Translations under genes and position numbers: made by a program | The notes under the pieces: generated by a model | Seen by the model: only the letters and a program-made list of their open reading frames with translations | Told to the model about the DNA's origin: nothing | Database searches by the model: none | NCBI RefSeq assembly: GCF_002837185.1 | Contig: NZ_KZ477987.1 | Coordinates: 1 to 64,000, forward strand | Direction: 5' to 3' | Source of the DNA: Pseudomonas fluorescens | GTDB lineage: Bacteria > Pseudomonadota > Gammaproteobacteria > Pseudomonadales > Pseudomonadaceae | DNA: 64,000 nucleotides | Shown here: positions 47,426-57,250 of the stretch, in pieces | How positions within the stretch are numbered: position 1 is the first letter of the stretch | How the letters are laid out: the number at the start of each line of letters is the position of its first letter

Positions 47426-48760
47426 TTATCCTCGGATCGCCCAGAAGGCCAGGTTCAAGCCCGGGAACTGCCCGGCGATGTGGAAGGCGAAACCGCCGGA
47501 ATTGCTCAACTGCTGCCAGTGTTCGCTGCCCCGGTCCAGCTCGTAATAGGTACTGCCTGCGTGGTAGGGCAATTGGCGTGGCGCCACCGGCAATGGCAGC
47601 AGGCCGATGCCCGGCAATTGCAGGTTGACCATGTCGCGGATGTGCTCCACCGAGCCGACTTTGCTCTGCTGGCCGAAGCGCGCGCGCAGGGTTTCGCCGG
47701 GCACGTCGGCACGTACCACGAGGATGAAACTGGCATTGTCGAGCAGGGTCTTGTCGGCCAGCATCGCCACGTGGATACCGTAGGCCTTCTCCACAATCGG
47801 GATCGGCGTGGCCTTGCTGTCGATCAGCATCGACAGCGCCTCACGCAGGGCCGCCATCACCGGGGCGAAGCTCAGGGCCAGGTCGTCGTGCTGGTACTGC
47901 GGGTATTCCTGGGGGCGGCGGCCAGAGGTCGAGAATGTCGAAAACTCACCGGCCAGGCTCACCAGCTCACTGAAGAAACGCTCCGGGTGCAGCGGGCTCA
48001 ACTGGCTCAAATGCTGAATCAACGGCTGGGCGCGGTTGACCAGTTGCAGCAGCATGAAGTCGGCAATCTCCGAAGCGCCGCCCGCGCCCGACGCCACCAC
48101 ACGGCCAGCCAGGGCTTCGCCACGCTGGTGCAGCAGGCCGAGCAGCTCGCTGCGAAAGGCCGTCAGCGGCTTGCTCGCGACCACGTCCAATACCGGCGGG
48201 ATGTACGTGTCGTCGAGCACCAGTGCGCGGTCGGCGCGCTTTTCCTTGATGCGCACCAGCCCGATGGCGGCGTAGTCGCTGATGCCGTCCTGGGCGGTCA
48301 GCAAACGCAATGCCCTGGAGCCCACAGCCACCGGCGCGCGGTTTTCGAAGGGCGCGTTGTCGTCGCGCACTTCACGCACCTGGCTCACATAACGCGCGGC
48401 TTCCAACGCCTCGCCCTCGTCCACCGTGTCACGCGCACCGGCACGCTTGAGCGGCAGGGCTAGATAAACCAGACCGTCGCGCAGGTTGTCGTCGATATTC
48501 AGCGGACTCGGCGCCAGGTCGTCCTGGGGGATATTGAACGGCGTACCGTCAGGCAGCAGGCCACGGGCCGACACGATTGCCAGCTTGCCCTGGGCGAGCA
48601 GGCCCTGGTCGATCAGCAACTCGGAAAAGCCCCAGGCACCTGCAGACAACGGGCGGCTGCGGGCGTCGATCAGGTTTTCCAGGTAACGGTCATGCTGCTG
48701 GAAGTGCTGCGTTCCGATGAACATGCCTTCCGACCAGACCACGCGATTGTTCCAGGACAT
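47426..48760 (-). CDS. tssK: T6SS baseplate protein TssK
   Basis: A 444-residue TssK (VasE/ImpJ). The opening NRVVWSEGMFIGTQHFQQHDRYLE is the family signature; a central helical bundle and C-terminal head domain (LNLAFWAIRG at the end) follow. TssK trimers connect the baseplate (TssEFG) to TssL/TssM. Length and ends are normal. The operon continues from tssJ, 18 bases upstream. Confidence 0.95.
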   Translation of the reverse strand: MSWNNRVVWSEGMFIGTQHFQQHDRYLENLIDARSRPLSAGAWGFSELLIDQGLLAQGKLAIVSARGLLPDGTPFNIPQDDLAPSPLNIDDNLRDGLVYLALPLKRAGARDTVDEGEALEAARYVSQVREVRDDNAPFENRAPVAVGSRALRLLTAQDGISDYAAIGLVRIKEKRADRALVLDDTYIPPVLDVVASKPLTAFRSELLGLLHQRGEALAGRVVASGAGGASEIADFMLLQLVNRAQPLIQHLSQLSPLHPERFFSELVSLAGEFSTFSTSGRRPQEYPQYQHDDLALSFAPVMAALREALSMLIDSKATPIPIVEKAYGIHVAMLADKTLLDNASFILVVRADVPGETLRARFGQQSKVGSVEHIRDMVNLQLPGIGLLPLPVAPRQLPYHAGSTYYELDRGSEHWQQLSNSGGFAFHIAGQFPGLNLAFWAIRG

Positions 48761-48778
48761 GGGGGCTCCGATTGCTTG

Positions 48779-49288
48779 TTATTGGGCTGGGCTGGAGGGG
48801 GTAGCCACGACGTCGGCGCGCACGGCGCGCACATCGAGGCTGATCTGATATTCGCTGTATTGGCGCGGCGGCACGTTGATAACGGCGCGCCATTGCGCCC
48901 GGTCCAGCTCGCGATAGCCCACCAGCAGGCCGATCTGCCGGGTGGCCGGGTCGAGATCGCGCTGAACGCTCAGCTGTTGGCCGGGCTGGATCACCACTTC
49001 GTCCTGGTCCAGCAGGTCCAGGCCAAGCGTGGATTGCGCACGGTCAGCCAGGGCGAAGTAATCGGAGCGCGCGAACGTCGCGGCGTTTTTCAGCTCGAAA
49101 ATACGCACCCGCACCGGGGCGGCCTGGCCGTTGGCGCCGGGGTTGAGCCCGGCGATCGCATGAAAATGCAGCTCGACGGCGGCAGTGTTCGCTTCAGCGT
49201 CGGCGGCGGCTTCGGGCTTGGCCGCGTCCTTGGCACACGCCGTCAACAGCAGCGCGGTGGCGGCTGCAAGTAAAAACCTGGGAATCAT
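48779..49288 (-). CDS. tssJ: T6SS outer-membrane lipoprotein TssJ
   Basis: A 169-residue lipoprotein with lipid Cys 18 (LLLTACAKD). A short linker leads into the TssJ transthyretin-like beta-sandwich: VELHFHAIAGLNPGANGQAAPVRVRIFELKNAATF, the typical loop region, and ISLDVRAVRAD at the end. It anchors the TssM C-terminus at the outer membrane. It sits between fha and tssK, as in HSI-I. Confidence 0.93.
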   Translation of the reverse strand: MIPRFLLAAATALLLTACAKDAAKPEAAADAEANTAAVELHFHAIAGLNPGANGQAAPVRVRIFELKNAATFARSDYFALADRAQSTLGLDLLDQDEVVIQPGQQLSVQRDLDPATRQIGLLVGYRELDRAQWRAVINVPPRQYSEYQISLDVRAVRADVVATPSSPAQ

Positions 49289-49344
49289 CCTGCGTCCTCA
49301 ATGACGTGTTTAGCTATCCGTTTTATCCATCACTGCGACGCGGC

Positions 49345-50673
49345 TCAGCGTCGCTGTCGTGCACTGTGCGCTTCGTAGGCCCGGCTGAATTCGCGGCCGA
49401 ACAGGTCCTGGAAATCTTCCTGGGCCTCGCGGGAAATATTGTTGTAGAGCTCGGTGAATTGCTGCCAGTACTGGGCCTGGCGCGAGCCGTTGAAAATACT
49501 CGAGAGGCCGCCGGGCCTGCCCATGCGTTCCTCCAGCTGCGCCGGTTCAAAGCGCAGCAGCAAGTGCTTGAGCGCTGCTTCCACACCTGCCATCACGGCC
49601 AGTTGGTGCGCGCGCAGGTCGTCGAAACTGTCACGCACGGCAGCGTCCGGCGCCATGAAGGCCGGGTTGCCGTGACGAAGCAGCAGCAGTAACGCTTCGT
49701 CGGCATTCGGAGCGAATTTCAACGGATTGTTTTCGGCGGGGCGGATCATGGTCTGCTGCATGCGAAATTCGCCCTTGAGGCTGGCGCGGGCACGCAACAC
49801 GTCGATCAGGCCTTCGACCATCAGCCGGTAACTGCGGCCGATGCTTTCCATCTGGGCGCAGGCATCGGCCCGGTCCAGACGCAACTGATCGAGGCCGGCA
49901 CCGCGCAGGAAAGCCTGCAAGAGGTCGGCTTGTGGCTGGGCGTCGTCAGCGGGGAGCGCAACCGGCTCGACCACAGGCGGCGGCGCAATCACCGGCGCGG
50001 GGGGTGGTGCAACAGGGGCGAGCGGCGCGGGCGCGTCGCCAAGCAGGTCCCAGTCTTCGGGAATGACCGCACCGGCCACCGCCGGGGGTTCGGCCACCGG
50101 CACGGCAACCGGAGTCGGCGCACGGAAGTCATGTTGCTCGGAGGGCACGTGGTCTGCCACGGTGGGCGGTGGCACGGCAGCGGGGCTGAGGAAATCGAAC
50201 AGGTCCGGCAGGGTCTCCATCGACGAAGCGCCATGAAACTGCGGCGCGATCATCGGTGTCGGCGCGGGCGGGCTCGCCACCGCGCCCATCAACGCCTCAA
50301 AGCTGTTCGGCGAATCACCGGCGAACGGCTGGCTGTCGACGGCCTGCACATTGAAGTCGATGCGCGCCTGGATTTCGTAATCGCCGATGCGAATCAACTC
50401 CCCATCCTGCAGCGGCTCGCTGTTACCACGGCGCAACCGGATGCCGGCGTTGACCAACTCCACACCGTTGGTACTGTTGTCGGTTAAATAATAACGGCCA
50501 TCTTTGTACTGAATAACGCAATGTTGCGAGGAGACAAGGCGTTCGGGGTCGGGCAATACCCAGTCATTTTCCGAACTGCGGCCGATCGCCATCGAGCCCT
50601 GGTTCATGGACTTTTCGGCGCACTGCCCTGGGGTAATCTTGTGATAACTAGTGATAGTCAAACACAGCGACAT
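49345..50673 (-). CDS. fha: T6SS forkhead-associated protein Fha (TagH)
   Basis: A 442-residue protein. Residues about 28-95 are the FHA domain: MAIGRSSENDWVLPDPERLVSSQHCVIQYKDGRYYLTDNSTNGV with Arg, Ser-x-x-His and Asn-Gly phospho-binding positions. A Pro/Ala-rich linker and a C-terminal helical domain of the TagH type (LLQAFLRGAGLDQLR; LYNNISREAQEDFQDLFGREF) follow. Fha is the PpkA target that licenses T6SS assembly. It is the first gene of the leftward arm and divergent from tssA across 392 bp. The start at 50673 (MSLCLTITSY) follows GGAGG. Confidence 0.93.
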   Translation of the reverse strand: MSLCLTITSYHKITPGQCAEKSMNQGSMAIGRSSENDWVLPDPERLVSSQHCVIQYKDGRYYLTDNSTNGVELVNAGIRLRRGNSEPLQDGELIRIGDYEIQARIDFNVQAVDSQPFAGDSPNSFEALMGAVASPPAPTPMIAPQFHGASSMETLPDLFDFLSPAAVPPPTVADHVPSEQHDFRAPTPVAVPVAEPPAVAGAVIPEDWDLLGDAPAPLAPVAPPPAPVIAPPPVVEPVALPADDAQPQADLLQAFLRGAGLDQLRLDRADACAQMESIGRSYRLMVEGLIDVLRARASLKGEFRMQQTMIRPAENNPLKFAPNADEALLLLLRHGNPAFMAPDAAVRDSFDDLRAHQLAVMAGVEAALKHLLLRFEPAQLEERMGRPGGLSSIFNGSRQAQYWQQFTELYNNISREAQEDFQDLFGREFSRAYEAHSARQRR

Positions 50674-50953
50674 CTTGCCTCCTTGCTGATACATCGCGCG
50701 CAGTCGAGACCTGGCCTACGCTTGCCTGAATATCGCCGCCAGGTCATGGGACCGACCTTCCAAAACCGCATTTGCCAGCATGATCGCTGATCTTATCCGG
50801 CTTGCATGACAAAAATCCTCTGCGGGCGCAGCGTTCGACCCATCAGTCGCGCAGGTTGTTAAACACCGCACATCTGTCACAGAGGGCGAATAGCTTACCT
50901 TGACAAGGCATAAGTACTACACCAAAAATGCACAACTTCTTGAACATCAGTGA

Positions 50954-50969
50954 TGGCACGATAGTGGCA
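50954..50969 (+). promoter_or_regulatory. Sigma-54 type promoter upstream of tssA
   Basis: TGGCAC-GATAG-TGGCA matches the -24/-12 consensus TGGCAC-N5-TTGCA at all positions but one, with the invariant GG and GC doublets correctly 10 bases apart. It lies about 97 bases before the tssA start and points along the rightward arm. The rest of 50674-51065 is gene-free: it holds the 5' leaders of fha and tssA and no other pattern I could identify. Confidence 0.6.
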
Positions 50970-51065
50970 TTCTGAGGCTATGACCAAGAAAACATGCAAA
51001 GTTCACCGCGCAACTAATGCATGCATTGCCCGGCATCTAACGGGCTGATAGGGAGATCGAATTCT

Positions 51066-52085
51066 GTGGATGTGCCGTTGCTGCTCACCGCCGTTTCCGC
51101 GACTTCGCCCTGTGGCGAAGACATGGAATATGACGCGCAATTTCTGCAATTGGAACGTGATGCCAAGGGCCAGCCCGAGCGCAGCATGGGCGACTCGATC
51201 CTGCCCGCCGAGCCGCCGGAGTGGCGCAGCATCCAGCAACAGAGCCTCGACCTGTTGCAGCGCAGCAAAGACCTGCGCATCACCCACTTTCTGCTGCAAA
51301 GCACCCTCGCCCTCCAGGGCGTGGCCGGACTGGCCGAAGCGCTGACGCTGATCGATGCGTTGCTGCGCGATTACTGGGCCGACCTGCACCCACGCCTGGA
51401 TGCCGACGACGATAACGATCCCACCGTGCGCATCAACGCCCTCACCGGCCTGACCTGCGACACCAATATTCGCCTGCTGCGCGAAAGCATCCTCACGCGC
51501 TCACGTACCTTCGGCCCTGTGACTCTGCGCGCGGCGCTCAACGCCAGCGGCCTGTTGAGCTTCCCCGATGAACAACTCGGCGCGCAGCAACTCAACGCCG
51601 CGTTCCTCGACAGCGACCCGGAGCACCTGCAGGCCACCCGCGATGCGCTGGTTGCCGCGCGCGCCGCCTGCGAAGCCATCGAACAACAGGTCAACGAACA
51701 GGTCGGTTCCGCCCAGGGCGTGGACCTCAGCGCCTTGAAGCAGCCGCTCAAGCAAGCCCTGCAATTGCTCAATCAAGCGGTGCCCGGCGCCGACAGCAGC
51801 AGCGAACCCGAGGCGGTCAATGAAGACCATGCCCCCTCGGTGGACTACGCCGCTGCCCCCGCTGCCCCGCGTCCGGTCGGCGATATCGCCAGCCGCGACG
51901 ATGTGCTGCGCAGCCTCGACAAAATCCTTGCGTATTACACCCGGCACGAGCCTTCAAGCCCGCTGCCGGTGCTGTTGAACCGTGCGAAGAATCTGGTGCA
52001 TGCCGATTTCGCGGCGATCGTGCGCAATCTGATTCCCGACGGCATGTCCCAATTTGAAAACCTGCGCGGCCCGGACAGCGAGTAA
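51066..52085 (+). CDS. tssA: T6SS cap/baseplate protein TssA
   Basis: A 339-residue TssA with the ImpA N-terminal domain (LLTAVSATSPCGEDMEYD, EPPEWRSIQQQSLDLLQRSK and HFLLQSTLALQGVAGLAEAL). The C-terminal part carries the short TssA1-type tail (DVLRSLDKILAYYTRHEPSSP, IVRNLIPDGMSQFENLRGP). The last segment is the class that binds the baseplate in HSI-I systems. The GTG at 51066 is chosen because GGGAGA lies 9 bases upstream; ATG 51021 lacks one. Confidence 0.92.
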   Translation: MDVPLLLTAVSATSPCGEDMEYDAQFLQLERDAKGQPERSMGDSILPAEPPEWRSIQQQSLDLLQRSKDLRITHFLLQSTLALQGVAGLAEALTLIDALLRDYWADLHPRLDADDDNDPTVRINALTGLTCDTNIRLLRESILTRSRTFGPVTLRAALNASGLLSFPDEQLGAQQLNAAFLDSDPEHLQATRDALVAARAACEAIEQQVNEQVGSAQGVDLSALKQPLKQALQLLNQAVPGADSSSEPEAVNEDHAPSVDYAAAPAAPRPVGDIASRDDVLRSLDKILAYYTRHEPSSPLPVLLNRAKNLVHADFAAIVRNLIPDGMSQFENLRGPDSE

Positions 52086-52139
52086 GCCGCCGGACCGTGC
52101 AGTAACAACACCGTCGCTCAAGCGACCAGGAGCAGCAAC

Positions 52140-52646
52140 GTGGCGAAGCAAAGTTCTCAGAAATTCATCGCGCGCAACCGCGCGCCTCGAGTGCAGATCG
52201 AGTACGACGTCGAGCTTTACGGCGCCGAGAAAAAGGTCCAGCTGCCCTTCGTCATGGGCGTGATGGCCGACCTCGCCGGCAAACCAGCCGAGCCGCTGGC
52301 ACCCGTGGCCGACCGCAAGTTCCTTGAAGTGGACGTCGACAACTTCGACTCGCGCCTCAAGGCCATGCAGCCACGCGTGGCGTTCCACGTACCCAATGAG
52401 CTGACAGGCGAAGGCAACCTGAGCCTGGACATCACCTTCGAAAGCATGGACGACTTCAGCCCGGCCGCCGTGGCGCGCAAGGTCGACTCGTTGAACCAGC
52501 TGCTCGAAGCCCGCACCCAGTTGGCCAACCTGCTGACCTACATGGACGGCAAGACCGGCGCTGAAGAAATCATCATGAAGGCGATCAAGGACCCGGCACT
52601 GCTCCAGGCACTTGCCAGTGCGCCCAAGCCTGCAGGGGAGCAGTAA
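52140..52646 (+). CDS. tssB: T6SS sheath small subunit TssB
   Basis: A 168-residue TssB (VipA): SSQKFIARNRAPRVQIEYDVELYGAEKKVQLPFVMGVMADL is the family signature, and DFSPAAVARKVDSLNQLLEARTQL is the helix that packs against TssC. It starts with GTG after AGGAG. With TssC it builds the contractile sheath around the Hcp tube. Confidence 0.95.
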   Translation: MAKQSSQKFIARNRAPRVQIEYDVELYGAEKKVQLPFVMGVMADLAGKPAEPLAPVADRKFLEVDVDNFDSRLKAMQPRVAFHVPNELTGEGNLSLDITFESMDDFSPAAVARKVDSLNQLLEARTQLANLLTYMDGKTGAEEIIMKAIKDPALLQALASAPKPAGEQ

Positions 52647-52648
52647 GC

Positions 52649-54145
52649 ATGACTGACAATACCGTTCGCGAAGGCGCGTCCAACCTGGGCGCCACCGAAG
52701 AAACCAGCGAGTTCGCCTCGCTGCTGATGCAGGAATTCAAGCCCAAGACCGAGCGCGCTCGCGAAGCCGTGGAGACCGCCGTACGCACCCTGGCCGAACA
52801 GGCCCTGGCGCAAACCGACCTGGTGTCCAACGACGCGATCAAGTCGATCGAGTCGATCATCGCCGCGATCGACGCCAAGCTCACCGCCCAGGTCAACCAG
52901 ATCATCCACCATCAGGATTTCCAGCAGCTGGAAAGCGCCTGGCGTGGCCTGCATTACCTGGTCAACAACACCGAGAGCGATGAGCAGCTGAAGATTCGCG
53001 TGCTCAACATTTCCAAGCCGGACCTGCACAAGACCCTGAAGAAATTCAAAGGTACGGCGTGGGACCAGAGCCCGATCTTCAAGAAAATGTACGAAGAAGA
53101 GTACGGCCAGTTCGGCGGTGAACCTTATGGCTGCCTGGTGGGTGACTATTACTTCGACCAGTCGCCGCCCGATGTGGAATTGCTGGGCGAGCTGTCGAAA
53201 GTCTGCGCCGCCATGCACTCGCCGTTCATCGCTGCCGCGTCGCCGACCGTGATGGGCATGGGCTCCTGGCAGGAACTGTCGAACCCGCGCGACCTGACCA
53301 AGATCTTCACTACCCCGGAATACGCCGGCTGGCGCTCGCTGCGTGAATCGGAAGATTCGCGCTACATCGGCCTGACCATGCCGCGCTTCCTCGCGCGCCT
53401 GCCGTATGGCGCCAAGACCGACCCGGTGGAAGCCTTCGCCTTCGAAGAAAACACCGACGGCGCCGACAGCTCCAAGTACACCTGGGCCAACGCCGCATAC
53501 GCGATGGCGGTGAACATCAACCGTTCGTTCAAGCACTACGGCTGGTGCTCGCGCATCCGTGGCATCGAGTCCGGCGGCGAAGTGGAAAATTTGCCGGCCC
53601 ACACGTTCCCGACCGATGACGGTGGCGTGGACATGAAGTGCCCGACCGAAATCGCCATCAGCGACCGCCGTGAAGCGGAGCTGGCGAAGAACGGTTTCAT
53701 GCCGCTGCTGCACAAGAAAAACACTGACTTCGCCGCGTTCATCGGCGCCCAGTCGCTGCAGAAACCGGCCGAATACGACGACCCGGACGCCACCGCCAAC
53801 GCCAACCTGGCCGCGCGCCTGCCGTACCTGTTCGCCACCTGCCGTTTCGCCCACTACTTGAAGTGCATCGTGCGCGACAAGGTCGGCTCCTTCAAAGAGA
53901 AGGACGAGATGCAGCGCTGGTTGCAGGACTGGATCCTCAACTACGTCGATGGCGATCCTGCGCACTCCACCGAGACCACCAAGGCCCAGCACCCGTTGGC
54001 AGCTGCCGAAGTGATCGTGGAAGAAGTCGAAGGCAACCCGGGGTATTACAACTCCAAGTTCTACCTGCGCCCGCACTACCAGCTTGAAGGGCTGACGGTG
54101 TCGTTGCGCCTGGTATCGAAGCTGCCTTCGGCCAAGAGCGCTTAA
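52649..54145 (+). CDS. tssC: T6SS sheath large subunit TssC
   Basis: A 498-residue TssC (VipB). SEFASLLMQEFKPKTERAREAVE is the N-terminal linker with the ClpV-recognised helix region; QLESAWRGLHYLVNNTESDEQLKIRVLNI, YGCLVGDYYFDQSP, LTMPRFLARLPYGAKTDPVEAF and the C-terminal GYYNSKFYLRPHYQLEGLTVSLRLVSKLP are conserved. It begins two bases after the tssB stop. A REP pair separates it from hcp. Confidence 0.96.
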   Translation: MTDNTVREGASNLGATEETSEFASLLMQEFKPKTERAREAVETAVRTLAEQALAQTDLVSNDAIKSIESIIAAIDAKLTAQVNQIIHHQDFQQLESAWRGLHYLVNNTESDEQLKIRVLNISKPDLHKTLKKFKGTAWDQSPIFKKMYEEEYGQFGGEPYGCLVGDYYFDQSPPDVELLGELSKVCAAMHSPFIAAASPTVMGMGSWQELSNPRDLTKIFTTPEYAGWRSLRESEDSRYIGLTMPRFLARLPYGAKTDPVEAFAFEENTDGADSSKYTWANAAYAMAVNINRSFKHYGWCSRIRGIESGGEVENLPAHTFPTDDGGVDMKCPTEIAISDRREAELAKNGFMPLLHKKNTDFAAFIGAQSLQKPAEYDDPDATANANLAARLPYLFATCRFAHYLKCIVRDKVGSFKEKDEMQRWLQDWILNYVDGDPAHSTETTKAQHPLAAAEVIVEEVEGNPGYYNSKFYLRPHYQLEGLTVSLRLVSKLPSAKSA

Positions 54146-54159
54146 GTAATTCGCTCTTC

Positions 54160-54248
54160 TGTGGGAGGGGGCTTGCCCCCGATAGCATCACCTCGGTCGG
54201 CCTCACAAACCGAGTTGCCTGCATCGGGGGCAAGCCCCCCTCCCACAC
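54160..54248. repeat. REPIN between tssC and hcp
   Basis: Inverted REP copies at about 54160-54187 and 54220-54248 inside the rightward T6SS arm. The folded pair could protect the upstream tssABC message or reduce read-through into hcp. Confidence 0.85.
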
Positions 54249-54311
54249 AAAAGCAATGGCCCTTTTGGGGCATAACCAAATTCAGTGGCTGAGTCCACAC
54301 AGGGAGAAAAC

Positions 54312-54800
54312 ATGGCTGTTGATATTTTCATCAAGATCGGCGACATCAAGGGCGAGTCCATGGACAAGGCCCACAAGGACGAAATCGACGTGCTGAACTG
54401 GAGCTGGGGCATGGCCCAGTCCGGCAACATGCATGTGGGCGGTGGCGGCGGCGCGGGCAAGGTGAATATCCAGGACCTGTCGCTGACCAAATACGTCGAC
54501 AAGGCGTCGCCGAACCTGATGATGCACTGCGCCAGCGGCAAGCACATCGACAAGGTCAAGCTGACCGTGCGCAAGGCCGGTGGCGAAAGCCAGGTCGAGT
54601 ACATGGTGATCAACCTGGAAGAAGTGCTGGTCACCTCGCTGAGCACCGGCGGTTCGGGCACCGATGACCGCCTGACCGAAAACGTCACCCTGAACTTCGC
54701 CCAAGTGATGGTCGACTACCAGCCGCAGAAAGCCGACGGCACCAAAGACGGCGGCGCGATCAAGTTTGGCTGGAACATCCGTTCCAACACCAAGCGCTGA
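54312..54800 (+). CDS. hcp: T6SS tube protein Hcp
   Basis: A 162-residue Hcp1-type protein: MAVDIFIKIGDIKGESMDKAHKDEIDVLNWSWGM and TVRKAGGESQVEYMVINLEEVLVTSLSTGGS are diagnostic. Length equals the HSI-I Hcp1. Hexamers stack to form the inner tube and are secreted. The start at 54312 follows GGGAG. Its own upstream gap, with a REPIN, suggests differential message levels relative to tssABC. Confidence 0.96.
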   Translation: MAVDIFIKIGDIKGESMDKAHKDEIDVLNWSWGMAQSGNMHVGGGGGAGKVNIQDLSLTKYVDKASPNLMMHCASGKHIDKVKLTVRKAGGESQVEYMVINLEEVLVTSLSTGGSGTDDRLTENVTLNFAQVMVDYQPQKADGTKDGGAIKFGWNIRSNTKR

Positions 54801-54878
54801 TAGCCCCTGCAGCCGTGGCCTTGCGTCACGGCTGCAGACATTTTGTCCCTCCCGCAACCCGTCCGTGGAGCTGCTTTG

Positions 54879-55394
54879 GTGGTAACTGAAATCGCTTCCC
54901 GCGACCGTCTGCAACCGTCCCTGCTGGACCGGTTGACCGACGACGACCCAACCAATCCCAAGGAAAGCGCCGACAAACGCGTGCTGTCCCTGACCCAATT
55001 GAAAGCCTCGGTACTGCGCGACCTGGCGTGGCTGCTCAACACCACGTCGTTGCTCGATGCCGATGCCACGCTGCACACCCCGGCCGGTACGTCGGTGGTC
55101 AATTACGGCCTGCCGGCGCTGGCGGGCAACAGTGTTTCCAGCGTGGATATCAAGGCCCTGGAAGCCCTGATCTACCAGGCCATTGCCACCTTCGAGCCGC
55201 GCATCCTGCGCCACACCCTGCGGGTCAAAGCCCGTGTCGGCCAGGGCGAGATGAATCACAACGCCCTGAGTTTCGAAATCGAAGGCGACCTGTGGGCGCA
55301 ACCGGTGCCGTTGCGCCTGTTGCTGCAGACCGATCTGGACCTGGAATCCGGGCATGTGCGCGTGGTCAATGCCGACCAGCGGAGACGCCCATGA
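54879..55394 (+). CDS. tssE: T6SS baseplate protein TssE
   Basis: A 171-residue gp25-like baseplate wedge: [18 protein letters not shown] at the start, then [30 protein letters not shown] and [23 protein letters not shown]. The start is not certain: GTG 54879 has GGAG 8 bases upstream; TTG 54876 and an ATG at 54843 are alternatives. It follows hcp directly, with no tagJ gene in the 78-base gap. It overlaps tssF by 4 bases. Confidence 0.92.
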   Translation: MVTEIASRDRLQPSLLDRLTDDDPTNPKESADKRVLSLTQLKASVLRDLAWLLNTTSLLDADATLHTPAGTSVVNYGLPALAGNSVSSVDIKALEALIYQAIATFEPRILRHTLRVKARVGQGEMNHNALSFEIEGDLWAQPVPLRLLLQTDLDLESGHVRVVNADQRRRP

Positions 55395-57250
55395 ACCCGC
55401 GCCTGCTGGAGCTGTACAACCAGGAACTGCACCACGTGCGCGAAAGCGCCGCCGAGTTCGCCAAGGAATACCCGAAGATCGCCAGTCGGCTGACCCTGTC
55501 CGGTATGGACTGCGCCGACCCGTACGTCGAACGCTTGCTCGAAGGCTTTGCCTACCTGACGGCCCGCGTGCAGCTCAAGCTCGACGCCGAGTACCCGACC
55601 TTCACCCACAACCTGCTGGAAATCGCCTACCCGCACTACCTGGCACCGACGCCGTCAATGACCGTGGTGCAGCTGCAGACCGACCCCGACGAAGGCTCCC
55701 TCGGCGGCGGCTTCCCGCTGCCCCGCGACACCGTACTGCGCGCCGCCCTGGGCCGTGAAACCCAGACCTGCTGCGAGTACCGCACCGCGCACCCGGTGAC
55801 GCTGTGGCCGCTGCAGGTCAGCCATGCAGAGTACTTCGGCAACCCGTCCGCCGTGCTCGGCCGCCTGGCCGCCAGCGAACCGAAAGCCAAGGCCGGTCTG
55901 CGCCTGACCCTGCGCACCGGCGCCGAATTGCCGTTCAACAGCCTCGAGCTGGACAACCTGCCGCTGTACCTCAGCGGCGCCGATGAGCAGCCGTTCCGTC
56001 TCTACGAACAACTGCTGGGCAACGCCTGCGCAGTGTTCGCACGCAAGCCCGGTGGCGACTGGGTTGAGCGCCTGCCTCAGGATGCCTTGCGTTCACGCGG
56101 TTTCGACGATGCCGACGCGGCCATGCCGGTGGTGGCGCGGGCGTTCCAGGGCTATCGGTTGTTGCAGGAGTACTTCGCCCTGCCCCACCGTTTCCTGTTT
56201 GTCGAATTCGCCGAACTGAGCCGCGCAGTCAAACGTTGCGACGGCCAGGAGCTGGAGGTGATCGTGCTGTTCGACCGTCACGACCCCAGCCTGGAAGGCA
56301 GCGTCGGCGCGGCGCAGTTCCTGCCGTTCTGCACGCCGGCGATCAACCTGTTCCCCAAGCGCGTGGACCGTATTCACTTGTCTGATCGGGTCAACGAACA
56401 CCATGTGATCGCCGACCGCACCCGGCCGATGGATTTCGAGATTCACTCCCTGAGCGGCATCACTGGCCACGGCACCGGGCCGGAGCAGCCGTTTTTGCCG
56501 TTTTACGCCGTGCGCGATCCTTCCCGCTATGGGCGCGACCAGGCCTATTACACGGTACGCCGCGAACCCCGCGTGCTGTCCAGTGACCAGCGTCGCAACG
56601 GCCCGCGTTCCACCTATGTGGGCAGCGAAACCTTCGTCAGCCTGGTGGACAGCCGCCAGGCGCCGTATCGGCATGACCTGCGCCAGCTCGGCGTGACGGC
56701 GCTGTGCACCAACCGTGACTTGCCGTTGTTCATGAGCGTGGGCAACGGCAAGACCGATTTCACCCTCGCCGACAGCGCGCCGGTGCTCTCTGTGCGCTGC
56801 GTCGCAGGCCCCAGCCGCCCACGCGCCAGCCATGCCCACGACGCCAAGGCCTGGCGCCTGATCAGCCAGTTATCGCTCAATTACCTTTCCTTGAGCGAAC
56901 AGGGCCAGGGGGCCGGCGCCTTGCGCGAACTGCTGCGCCTGTACGGCGACAGCAACGACGCCGCGCTGCAATTGCAGATTGAAGGCTTGCGCGAAGTCAG
57001 CAGCAAAGCCGTGACCCGACGCCTGCCGATGCCCGGCCCGATCGTGTTTGGCCGGGGCCTGGAGATCACCCTGGAATTCGATGAAAACGCGTTTCGCGGC
57101 ACCGGAGTGTTCCTGCTCGGTGCGGTGCTGGAACGCTTCCTGGCACGCTACGTGTCGATCAACAGTTTTACCGAGACGGTGATCCGTACCACCGAACGCG
57201 GCGAGATCATGCGATGGAAAGCCAAGCCCGGACGGCGTCCGACCCTGTGA
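55391..57250 (+). CDS. tssF: T6SS baseplate protein TssF
   Basis: A 619-residue TssF (VasA/ImpG): [33 protein letters not shown] opens the protein, with [25 protein letters not shown] and the family tail [36 protein letters not shown]. Baseplate wedge with TssG. The ATG overlaps tssE (ATGA); tssG begins 37 bases before its end. Confidence 0.95.
   Translation: MNPRLLELYNQELHHVRESAAEFAKEYPKIASRLTLSGMDCADPYVERLLEGFAYLTARVQLKLDAEYPTFTHNLLEIAYPHYLAPTPSMTVVQLQTDPDEGSLGGGFPLPRDTVLRAALGRETQTCCEYRTAHPVTLWPLQVSHAEYFGNPSAVLGRLAASEPKAKAGLRLTLRTGAELPFNSLELDNLPLYLSGADEQPFRLYEQLLGNACAVFARKPGGDWVERLPQDALRSRGFDDADAAMPVVARAFQGYRLLQEYFALPHRFLFVEFAELSRAVKRCDGQELEVIVLFDRHDPSLEGSVGAAQFLPFCTPAINLFPKRVDRIHLSDRVNEHHVIADRTRPMDFEIHSLSGITGHGTGPEQPFLPFYAVRDPSRYGRDQAYYTVRREPRVLSSDQRRNGPRSTYVGSETFVSLVDSRQAPYRHDLRQLGVTALCTNRDLPLFMSVGNGKTDFTLADSAPVLSVRCVAGPSRPRASHAHDAKAWRLISQLSLNYLSLSEQGQGAGALRELLRLYGDSNDAALQLQIEGLREVSSKAVTRRLPMPGPIVFGRGLEITLEFDENAFRGTGVFLLGAVLERFLARYVSINSFTETVIRTTERGEIMRWKAKPGRRPTL

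Noticed and set aside
50674..50950. Second sigma-54 site for fha on the minus strand
   Set aside because: TGGCAA followed by GTTTTGG lacks the -12 GC doublet.
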